Source of the DNA: Hyaloraphidium curvatum
Taxonomy: Eukaryota > Monoblepharomycota > Hyaloraphidiomycetes > Hyaloraphidiales > Hyaloraphidiaceae
Length of the DNA stretch: 64,000 nt
Assembly (NCBI GenBank): GCA_025558095.1
Contig: JAIVFI010000011.1
Location: 558,001-622,000 of the forward strand
Direction: 5' to 3'
The position numbers and the translations under genes are program-made. Shown here piece after piece: positions 11,057 through 20,192 of the stretch. Numbering within the stretch: the first letter of the stretch is position 1; each line of letters opens with the position of its first letter. The notes under the pieces are model-generated. The model saw only the letters and a program-made list of their open reading frames with translations, was not told the origin of the DNA and did not search any database.

Positions 11057-12050
11057 TCACATCTTCACGCCGTGCCGCCTGGCCAGGTCCGCCATACCCT
11101 GCTCGACGGACACCACGTTGGCGTACCCCAGCTCCTTCCTCGCCCTGGCATCGCTGACAGTCACTTCCTGCGCCATCAGCGCCAGCAGCTGGTTCCCCTC
11201 GGCCGGCAGCGGCACCGACTCCGACTCGGGCGGCGCCTCGACGCCGGCGGCGGCGAGCATCCGCGTCATGAAGGCCCGGAACGGGTCGTCCTCGCCGTCG
11301 GTGAGGAAGTAGACGCCGCCGGCGGGGCCCTTGGTCGCCGCGAGCACCATGCCGTGGCAGCAGTTGTCCACGTGGCAGTGCGAGATCCTGTTGTTCCCCC
11401 CGTCGAACCACTTGAGCTGCCCGGACTTGGCCATGCCGACAAAGATGGGCAGGATCGACGAGTCGTCTGCAAACGCCGGCCGTCAGACCCGACGGCACGC
11501 CTCCCCGCCCGGGGATCCCACCGTTGCCCCAGATGAACCTCGGCCTGACCACCACGACCTTCAGCCCGTCCCCGTTCCCCTGTAGCGCGATCCTCTCCGC
11601 CTTGGCCTTGGTCTCGCTGTACGGTCCCGCCCACGTGTCCGGAATCGGGAAGCTCTCGTCCACCCCGACCAGCGGGTGTCCCAGTCCTTTCACGAGCCCC
11701 GCCTCCGTGCCGACGTGCAGCAGCACCCGCACCCCGGCGCGCTTGGCCGCCTCCACGACGTTGGCCGTGCCCCGCACGTTGATCTCCTCCATCGTCTTGG
11801 GGTCCTCCCTCCCGAGCGACGCGGCGCAGTGGTACACCGCATCGCACCCTTTCATCCCATCTGCCAGCACGCCGACGTCCGAGAGGTCCCCGCGGACGAC
11901 GCGCGTGGCGCCGGCAGCCAAAGCCTTCTTCTCGGCTTCGTCGGTGCGGACCAGGGCGACGAGGTCCGTGGCGCCGGCGCGGCGCAAGTGGGGGAAGAGG
12001 TTGCGGCCGACGAATCCCGAACCGCCGGTAATGAAGACCGACGATGCCAT
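11057..12050 (-). CDS. NAD(P)-dependent epimerase/dehydratase (3-beta-HSD-like extended SDR)
   Basis: A 312-residue extended short-chain dehydrogenase. The cofactor motif is TGGSGFVG (residues 8-15), an Asp-rich turn follows (VVRGDLSD), and the catalytic YxxxK is PYSETKAKAER. The later NCHGM-type region (HCHVDNCCHG) is typical of sterol-dehydrogenase-like members. One 55-nt intron (11467-11521) joins FIWGN to DDSSILPIF; the unspliced frame runs on but turns into nonsense. Exons are complement(11057-11466, 11522-12050). The substrate is unknown; sterol, dihydroflavonol-like or sugar-nucleotide substrates are all possible. No signal peptide is seen. Confidence 0.9.
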
Positions 12051-12064
12051 CGCGGGAACGGGGG

Positions 12065-12170
12065 CTTTGGAGGGGTTGGGAGACAGCTGATGATGCCCGC
12101 CTTGCCTCGCGGAACGTGGGTTTTGGAGGGGTTGGGAGACAGCTGATCCCGCCTTGCCTCAGGTCGTGGG
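12065..12170. repeat. Two-copy tandem repeat of about 50-56 bp upstream of the epimerase gene
   Basis: The block TTTGGAGGGGTTGGGAGACA followed by GCTGAT, CCCGCCTTGCCTC and GTGGG occurs at 12066-12120 and again at 12122-12170. The second copy lacks a GATG and a few bases near its end. It lies within the 5' flank of the epimerase gene (ATG at 12050). Confidence 0.8.
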
Positions 12171-12307
12171 AAGCTTAGTTTCTGACGGCCAAACATCCCA
12201 GATCTCCACCAAAAGACCATTGCCGTAAGATCTGTCCACCGTACATCCATTCCCTGCATCCCATCCGCCGCATGCAAACCGATCCTGCTCCTCATTCCAT
12301 CCCCGAT

Positions 12308-14451
12308 CTACTCGTCCAGATCCATCCCCTCGCTCCCCGACCCGCTCGCGCCCCGCTTCTTCCTCGCCGGCCCGTCGTCGCTGCTGCTGCTCCTGCTGCT
12401 CGTGCTCGCGCTCCTGCTCCTCTTCCCTCCCCTTCCAGCGGGCGACGGCGACCTCGACCCGAGCCTCCTCCTCCCACCGGGCCTCTCCGCCGGAGAAGCC
12501 GACCGCTTCCGCGGCACCGTGTTAGCGGGCTCGGGGGACGCGCTGCGGCTCCGCTTGGCGGGGGGCGAGGGGGAACGGGAGGGGGAGGGAGGCCGCTTGG
12601 CGGGGCTGCGCTCCTTGACCGCGACGGGCACTTTGGCTGGCGGGCTGCGCGGTCGCGGAGGGGGGCTACGTGCGCGCGGGGGGCTGCGTGCGCGCGGGGG
12701 GCTCCACATGCGCGGGGGAGGGCTGCGACGCGGGGGGGTGCGCCTCCGCGGCGGGCTCCTTCCGAACCGCCTCGGCGGCGGCCCGCGCCGTCCGCGGTCG
12801 TCGTCCGAGTCCGAGTCGGGGCGGCCGCGGAAGACCTTGGCGTCGCGCCTGGGGGGGCTGGGGGAGCGGCGAGGGGGAGAGCGGCGGCGGGGAGGGGAGC
12901 GGCTCCGACGGGGGGGGCTGCGCGTGCGGCGCGGGGGGCTGCGGGAGCGCGAGGGGGAGGGGGTGCGGCGGCGCCGAGGGGGAGACGGGGAGCGGCCACG
13001 GTTCGGGGGAGGAGAGCGGCTGCGGTCGCGCCTGGGGGGCGAGCGGCTGCGCTCCGTGCGCTTGGGGGGCGACGGGCTGCGGCCACGCTTGGGGGGTGAG
13101 CGGCTGCGAGCGCGCTTGGCAGGCGGCGAAGGGCTGCGGCCGCGCTTCGGCGGCGAAGGGCTGCGGCCGCGCTTGAGAGGCGAAGGGCTTCGGCCGCGCT
13201 TGAGAGGCGACGGGCTGCGTCCGCGCTTGGGAGGCGTCGGGCTGCGGCCCCGCTTGGGCGGCGAAGGGCTGCGGCCGCGCTTGGGAGGAGATCGGCTGCG
13301 CTCCATGCGCTTGGGCGGCGACGGGCTCCGCCGGCGTTTCGGAGGCGACCGGCTCCTGCTGCTCCCGCTCTCCGACCTCGACGGCGAACGCCTCGCGTTT
13401 CCCTTTCCCTTCGCCGGCGACGGCGACCGTGACGGCGTGTCCATCCTCCTCCTCGGCGGCGTGCGCGAGCGCCTGCGATCGGGCGAGCGGCTTGGCGCGC
13501 GGCGCTTGGGCGGCGGCGACGCCGAGGGAGGCCTGCGCTTGGCCGGCGGCGAGGGCGAGCGGCGGCGCGGCGGCGGCGAGGCCGAGGGCTCCCTGCGCCT
13601 CGGGGCCGGGGATCGTCCGCGGCCGCCTTCCGAGCGGTCGCGCTGGGGCGCGTCCCGCGGCGGGCCTTCGCCCCTTTCGACGATCTTCGGCCGCACGCGC
13701 TCGCGCTCGGCGTCCCGGCGCTTCCTCTCCTCCTCCATCCACGCCCTGCGCCGCTCGTCGTCCTCCTTCCTGCGCTGCTCGGCCTCCTTTGCGCGCTGCT
13801 CGCGCTCCTTTTCGCGGCGCTCGAACTCCTTTGCGCGCGCCTCGCGCTGGCGCACCCGCTCCTCGTACGCCTCCTTCTCCTTTTCCCGCTCGGCCTCGCG
13901 CTCGGCGGCCTTCTGCGCCTGCCACACCGGGTCGAACGACTTGCCCTCCTCGTAGTCGGCGGCGATGCCCAGCACGGAGGCGAACGCGGCGTTCTGCGCG
14001 CGCTTGGCCTCGGAGATGCCGTGCGTGTCCGACGGCTTGAACTGCCGCCGCTGGCCGTCCTCGCCCTTCCACTTGTCCGCGTCCTTCTTCTCCGCCATCT
14101 CCTTCAGCAGCTTTTCCCTCAGCTCCTGCACCTTTTTCTCCACCTCGTCGTCGGGCTCGCCGTCCTCCTCCAGCTGCTCCTGCAGCGCGAGGCACCGGAT
14201 CTCCACCGCGCGCTTGGCCTCGTGCTCCAGGATGGCCGGGTTCGGCTCGCGCGACAGCATCGACGGCGCCGTGAGCGGCATGCCGCGGGACAGGTCGGCC
14301 GGCGGCTGCGGGGCGGTCAGCGCAACCCAGCGGGGGAGTGGGCGGCGCGCACCTTCTCGCGCCACTTGGGCAGGAACGACTTGTTCTTCTGGACATAGCC
14401 GTTGGTGCCGCTGCCGCGGACCGTCGAGAGGCCGATGCCGTTGTAGCTCAT
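12308..14451 (-). CDS. CWC21: Spliceosome protein of the CWC21/SRRM2 (cwf21) family with a long RS domain
   Basis: A pre-mRNA splicing factor that sits near the active site of the spliceosome; in yeast, Cwc21 contacts Prp8 and Snu114. Exon 1 encodes MSYNGIGLSTVRGSGTNGYV, the family signature. A 47-nt intron (14306-14352) joins WREK to PPADLSRGMPL, and the cwf21 helix follows (REPNPAILEHEAKRAVEIRC). Next come a charged R/E/K coiled coil of about 150 residues and some 350 residues of Arg-Ser-Pro repeats built on KRGRSPSPP. The total is 698 residues against about 135 in budding yeast, so it resembles the animal SRRM2 layout. The C-terminus ends GSEGMDLDE. The repeat codons also create a long open frame on the opposite strand (12402-13955), which I reject as a gene. 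Confidence 0.93.
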
Positions 14452-14944
14452 GGCGTGGGGGGGGGGGTTGGGGGAAGGTGGAAAACGAAGAATGGACGGC
14501 GAGTGACCGCGCCGCGCAGCGCATGCAAGCCAATGCAGAACCACGCGATTTCGCAAGGCAGGCCTCAATGCCAAATGAAAATCGCCAAAGATGATTGCGA
14601 GGAGCACGATGAAGCTGCTCGCCGGGTGCCAGGCGCTGATGCCTCTTGGGATGGCTCGATTCATTCACTCCTTCGCCTTGCGGTCTCGATGAACATTGCT
14701 TCACCAGAAAAAGGTCAGCTCAAGGCCCTGCTTGTGATTCAGAAAGTATCTGGACAATCGACGATGCCTCTACTGGCGTGGTTCATGTTTGTCGCCTAGG
14801 TCGAGATGGGCAAGGACAGCACTTCGACAATCCATTCCGGCAGCACCCCAACCGGACCATTTTACGTTGAACGATTTGAGAAACCTTTTGCATGTTCCGC
14901 GTGGTATCTTCACAACATGATTCCGGACCCCGCTACACGGCACG
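14452..14944. other. Intergenic region upstream of CWC21
   Basis: Nothing supportable as a gene. A run of G (14457-14467) followed by TTGGGGGAAGG lies directly next to the CWC21 start, giving its mRNA a C-rich leader if transcribed from here. The remainder is less GC-rich than its surroundings. Confidence 0.4.
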
Positions 14945-15780
14945 CTAGCATTCCAGCGCCGAGAAGCACGGCGGCGGCCTGTACCCGAGCATCAGCCCCA
15001 GGTTCACGGCGACAAAGACCACGATGTTGATGGCGAAGGTCCCGAGGCTCATGCTCGCCAGGAAGTCGCTGTAGCCGTCGCCCTTCCTGTTTGTGCACGG
15101 GCCGAAGTTCCAGCACCACCGGTCGGCGTCCTCGGCGTCCTGCCCGAGCTCCAGGCGGTCCGCTTCGTTCCGCTTGTCTGGAGGCAGGTACTCGTCTGAC
15201 TTTTTATACGCGTGGTGCTTCCGCTCGTGCCGAATTACAAGCCACTTTTCCAGGATGCTCTCGATGAAGGTGAAGCCGACCAGGATGAGTACCGTGATAT
15301 TGGCTTGACCGTCGAGTAGAAGGTGAAGTTTGCCCCGAACCCCGTGACGTCGGTGATGTTGCGCCTCTCGGCGCCGGTCTGCTCGAGCCCGTTGCGCTTC
15401 ACGTCGATGACCTCGAGGTCCTCGGTCGAATGGTCCCCGTCGCAGACGGTCGTGAGCCAGCCCTCGTAGACGGCCGACTCCTCGGTGAAGGAAAAGTCCC
15501 GCACGCTCATGGTGAAGAGCGAAAAACGACAGGTCGATGCGGACTGCCGCCGCTGCAGCCGGTCCCCGTCCGGCCGCCAATGCATCCCGTCTGCGTCCTG
15601 CCGCCGATGCAGGCTGTCCTCGGGTTCAAGCCCGTCGGGCCGCGGCATCCGACGCAGAGTGGCAAGAACCCCCTTCCCATTGTGGTCGCCGGGTACCCTG
15701 GCGTCCGCCGGCCGGGCGAAAAGCAGCTGCGGTAATGCGAGCGCGAGCAGCGCCAGGGCCCGCCGGGCGAGGGGAGACAT
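14945..15780 (-). CDS. Predicted secretory/membrane protein of unknown function; frame disrupted or with a missed micro-intron
   Basis: I do not recognise this protein. The N-terminus is a clear signal peptide (MSPLARRALALLALALPQLLFARPADA). The middle frame contains VRDFSFTEESAVYEGWLTT and NITDVTGFGANFTFYSTV. A second frame carries a hydrophobic stretch ITVLILVGFTFIE, a basic segment and a C-terminal membrane span (LGTFAINIVVFVAVNLGLM) ending PPPCFSALEC. The change from one frame to the other near 15305 could be a single missing base, or a 50-nt intron (15260-15309) with the weak donor GTCAAG that would remove the first hydrophobic stretch. A further in-frame intron near 15545-15700 is also possible. 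Treat the exact model as unknown. Confidence 0.45.
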
Positions 15781-16142
15781 CCTCGCGGTGTTGCGTTAGG
15801 GTGAACTCCTCAGGGGTTCGGGCGGTGCTAAGGCAGCCCCGATCTCGCCTCGCTGGCCGCCCGGGGTTCTCACGGCGCACCGGCGGATGTACGGGCTCCA
15901 ATGGTTCCGCACATAGCACGAGGCATGTCTTTGATGACTCCGGGACGGATTGCGCTGGAGCATTTGGATCAGCTGTGCTGTATCGAACAACTGGGGGATC
16001 TAGAGTGTATCGAGTCGCGATCTATTGCCCGTCCATCCATGCTGCCAAATAGCTCTACAGGTCCTCTTGTCCGTTCCAGTCCAAGACAGTCAGTCAGGCA
16101 TTCCGCAATCCAAGCCAGATCCTATGCCACGCCACCCGCCCC
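15781..16142. other. Intergenic region between the unknown membrane protein and GGT genes
   Basis: I see no gene, repeat or RNA that I can support. It contains the 3' end of the gamma-glutamyltransferase gene and the upstream region of the membrane-protein gene. Confidence 0.35.
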
Positions 16143-18253
16143 TCATCCCGCCCTCGCGAATCCGCTGTCGAGGTTCCTCCAGTCGCCCGCGCCGTAGAAC
16201 TCCTGGTCCCGCTTGGACACGGCCGACGCGACGGCCAGCGAGTCGACCTTGACGATCTTGTGCCCCGCGGCCCGCATCCGCTCCTCGATCTCCGCGGGCA
16301 CCTCGTGCTCCATCCACAGCTCGTTGGGGAACAGCTGGTGGTGCAGCCGCGGGAAGCCGAGGGCCCGCTCGACGGGGAGCTTGCGGTCCAGCACGTCCAC
16401 GAGCACCTGGGCCACCGTCGAGGTGATCTTGGAGCCGCCCGCCGCGCCGACGGCCATGATGACGTCGACGGGCTTGCCCTTCTTGTCGAGGAGCTCGACG
16501 ATGGCGGGGGCCGAGGCCGAGACGGGGCGCTTGTGCGGGGCGATGAAGTTGGCGTGCGAGGGAGGCAGGCCGGTCTGGGAGCCGTTGTTGACGTATCCAG
16601 GCCAGGAGAAATCGTCCATATGGTTGTTGAAAATGACGCCAGTCTGTCGGGAGGAGTGTCAGGATAGACGGGGTTGGTTGTCGAACGTCTGGACCCACCG
16701 TCGGCTCGACCAGCCGGTTGCCCCACCACAGGTTGATCGTGGACGTCATCGACACGGCCCAACCCTGGCCATCGACGATGGAAAAGTGCGTGGTCCCGTG
16801 AATCTCGTTGGGCTCGAACTTCGGGGCGTAGAAGTCGATCTCGTGGGTCCGGTTGTCCATCATCTTCTCCCGAATCTTCCTCGCCCGCTCGCGGTCCGTC
16901 GCCTCCTCGATCACCTTGCTGATGTTGGGCAGGAACTTGAACCCCGGCGCCCATCCCGGGTCGCCGAGCTCGCCGCGGAAGGCGTAGCTCCACTTGAACG
17001 CCTCGACGAGGCGCTGGGTGTAGTGCGCGCGGTCCTTGGACGGAGGTGGGAGCTCGTCCAGGATCGAGAGGATGGAGAGGAGCACGGCGCCCGAGGCCGG
17101 CGGGGGGACGGTGGAGATGCGGTACTTGCCGCGGTAGGTCGTCGAGATCGAGTCCTTGAAAAGGGGGAGGATGAGGAAACGTAGCAAACTTGCGACCACC
17201 GCAATGCCCACCCTGATTTCCGGCTGGTACTCCCTCCAGTCCTCGAGCTTGTGCTGCCCGCCGTGCTGGTTCAGGTACTCGACCATCTTCTCGGTCAGGT
17301 CGCTCCGGTAAAAGGCGTCCGGCCCCTCCTTGGCCACGCGCTCCAGCGTGCGTCCGTACTCGGGCCTGTAGACCATCTCCCCCTCGCGCAGCATGGTCCC
17401 GTTGGGCGCAAAGATCTTCGCGACGTCGGATTCGAGCACCTCGTCGCGGTACCAGTCCAACAGGCGGGCGTGCTGCGGGGTCAGGGCGAAGCCGTTCTTG
17501 GAGATGTTGGCGGCGGGCATGATGAGGTCCGCCCACGGGAGGCGGCCAAAGACCGAGTGGGCGAGGTAGAGGCCGGCAAGCTCGCCGCTGTCACACGACC
17601 GATCGTCAGCCAAGGCCGGCGGGGAGCAGAACGGGGCACCCACGGGACGGCGGTCGACTTACCGCCGACCTGGCTCTCGATCGGGTTCTTCTCGAACATG
17701 TCCCTGTCGGCGGTCGAGGGCGCCGCCTCGCGGAAAATGAAGCTCTTGGACTGGCCGTGGGGCGCCCGCACGATCATGAAGCCGCCCCTGCGAAACGGAT
17801 GGGGTGAGCCCGCGGAGGGAAGAAAAACTCCGTGGCCCGTCCACGGCGCCGAGGAGGTCCGAATCGCCCCAGAAAAGCGGGCTGCGTGCCAATGAATGCT
17901 CGAAGGAGAGCTACGTACCCTCCGATGCCGCTGTGGTAGCTCGCCACGACGCCCAGGCACGCCGCCACCGCGACCGCCGCGTCCACCGCGTTCCCCCCGT
18001 CCGACAGCACCCCCGCCCCGATCTCGGCGCACGCCTTGGACTCGGCCGACACCGCGCCGACGCCCTTGCGCCGGTGCGGGCGGTGTCCCTCCGGTTCGGA
18101 GGCCAGGAGCGCGAACGCGGCGAGGGCGGTCGCGGACGCGACGAGGGCGACGCGGGCGGCCACGGCAAGGGCACCGCGCCGCGCCGGGGGCTTGGAGAGG
18201 CCGCCGGATTCCATGAGGAGCGGCTCGCGGGAGCCGTCGTCCTTGTAGCTCAT
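16143..18253 (-). CDS. GGT1: Gamma-glutamyltransferase (glutathione hydrolase)
   Basis: An Ntn-hydrolase that cleaves the gamma-glutamyl bond of glutathione. Four introns (17788-17918, 17588-17643, 17155-17211, 16644-16698) give 603 residues; exons are complement(16143-16643, 16699-17154, 17212-17587, 17644-17787, 17919-18253). A single membrane anchor (about residues 28-50, AARVALVASATALAAFALLA) indicates a type II vacuolar or surface protein. Family motifs are LSDGGNAVDAAVAVA, SGIGGGGFMIV, and GTTHFSIVDGQGWAVSMTST, in which the first Thr of GTTH (about residue 404) is the expected autocleavage nucleophile. GVIFNNHMDDFS and GAAGGSKITST, near the C-terminus, are also conserved. It is divergent from a gamma-glutamyl hydrolase gene, so the two may share control. 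Confidence 0.95.
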
Positions 18254-18656
18254 CTTTGAGGGGAGAAGATATTGTCGCCGGGCGGCAGTCGACGCCTGCG
18301 CAGCCACACGTGGACAAACAACGGCCAGAGGGAACCCCGAGATCGCCGCCGAGAGGCTCCTTGTAGATTGGATCGCAGCAGAAAAGATCAGATCGGCGGT
18401 TTAGGGCGGAGCGTGGGGCCGGGCGAGGCGATCGGCGGGCTGCGGGGCGATGGACATCGCCGGCGGTCCTGAATGAATCAACGACGCCCGCATGAAAACG
18501 ATCGCCGCGATCGCACGTTCGAGCATCATGATACCATGTGCCCTTTCCACTTTTCGGACGCCGGGGAGGTGTCGATCGTGCGGTGCGAATCGCCGCCCGC
18601 AAACGCGTCAGGGCTCGCACCACCACTCCCTGATAAGCGTCGCACGCCGCATCGCG
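18254..18656. promoter_or_regulatory. Shared divergent upstream region of GGT1 and the gamma-glutamyl hydrolase gene
   Basis: These 403 bp separate two start codons pointing away from each other (18253 on minus, 18657 on plus), so both promoters must lie here. I could not identify a TATA box or a named binding site. The shared-promoter role is inferred from layout. Confidence 0.55.
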
Positions 18657-19985
18657 ATGGCGCGCCCGCTCCTCCTCCTCCTCGCCCTCTCGATGCTCCT
18701 CCTCGGCGCGTCCGCCGCGGTCGCGCCGCGCGAGGACGGCCCCGCGCGCGCGTGGCGGGAGCTGCCCGTGAAGACGCCCGCGCCGGCCATCGGCATCCTC
18801 TCGCAGATCTGCCACACGTGCCCCGGAAAGTGCGGCCCGTCTGCATCGCATTCTTAGCGGTCGGCTGACGTGGTCGGCGCAGGTCCTACATCAGCGCGGC
18901 GTTCGTCAAGCTCGTCGAGATGGCCGGCGCGCGCGCGGTGCCGATCCGGTTCTACCGCTCCGAGGCCGAGCTCCGCCGCATCTTCAAGTCCGTTAACGGG
19001 ATCATCTTCCCCGGCGGGCTGACGGACATCTGGCTGGACGACCCGTACACCGTCGCCGCGAGGAAGCTGTGGACATGGGCCAAGCAGAGCACCGACAAGG
19101 GGGAGCCGTACCCGATCTTTGGCGTGTGCCTGGGGTTCCAGCTGCTGCACGTGCTCGAGGCCAACGTGTCGTTCCCCGAGATCCTCGTCGAGACGGACGC
19201 CGTCGGCTATCCTTCTAGTGTGAAGTTCACCCCCGACGGCACCAAGTCGGAGCTGTTCGGCACCATGGACCCCGTCCTGATCGGCGAGCTCGAGGACGAA
19301 AAGCGCAACATCGTGATGGAGAACCACGAGTTTGGTCTGCCCCCGGAGCGGTACAAGCAGTTCCCGGCCCTGGGCAAGGGGTTCCACTCGCTCAACACGG
19401 CCCTGGACCGCGATGGGGTCGAGTACGTGGCCACGGCGGAGCACTGGAAGTACCCGTTCTTCGGCACGCAGTGGCACCCCGAGAAGGTCGGTGGACGCGC
19501 CCCAAAGGACGTGCTAAACGCTAACCATTCCCCTTCGCTCCACGTCATTCTTCTGCCGCCCGTTGCAGCCCCCGTTCGAGTTCGGCATGCCCGACGTCCC
19601 GCACACCCTCGAGGCCATCCGCGTCGCGCAGCACATGTCCAACGTCTTTGTCGAGATCGCCCGGCGCAACTCGCACGGCTTCGAGTCCCGCGAGGAGGAG
19701 ATCGACAGCATGATCTACAACTGGTGCCCCGCCTACACGCTCGAGGACCAGAACTTCGACCCCACGTACGACGGGCCGGACGCGACCTACTTCTTCGACA
19801 GCCAGAACGAGCCGCCGCACGAGGGGCCCGGGCGGCCGGGCGGGGGCGGCGGAAGCAGGGAGGGGGACAAGGAGAGGGAGCGGCTGCTGGCCAAGCAGAG
19901 GGAGATGGTTAGGGCGCAGATGGTCAAGGAGGGCAGGCCGGTCAAGCAGCGCAAGGCAGGCAAGGTCACGAAGCAGGGTGCCTGA
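18657..19985 (+). CDS. Gamma-glutamyl hydrolase (folate conjugase type)
   Basis: A secreted or vacuolar class I glutamine-amidotransferase-like peptidase that trims gamma-glutamyl chains, classically of folylpolyglutamates. Exons are 18657-18829, 18883-19486 and 19569-19985 (397 residues). The signal peptide is MARPLLLLLALSMLLLGASA. PAIGILSQICHTCPGK opens the mature domain, the first intron (53 nt) lies inside this block, and IIFPGGLTDI follows. The nucleophile is the Cys of FGVCLGFQLL (about residue 139) and the partner His is in GTQWHPEK. The C-terminal tail after about residue 340 is charged (GDKERERLLAKQREM) and longer than in the family, with a glycine run before it. Confidence 0.93.
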
Positions 19986-20192
19986 ACCGGGGGACCGGGC
20001 CCGGCAGGATGGAGAGCGGGAAAACGGGCATGCCCCTCGCTTAGTGGAGATGTGCTATTCTGCGGTACACTATTGGGCGATCGCGGAGCTTCGGAGGGCG
20101 GTGAGTGATCGAAGGGTCCTCGGCCTGGGTGGCTTAGGATTTGACGCGGTCGCCGAAGTCGCGGACGCGGCCGCAGCAGGATCCGCGCCGCC

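Noticed and set aside
12402-13955. A 517-codon plus-strand open frame opposite the CWC21/SRRM2 gene
   Set aside because: It is a leucine/arginine/glycine mirror of the repeated Arg-Ser-Pro codons and has no domain or signal of its own.
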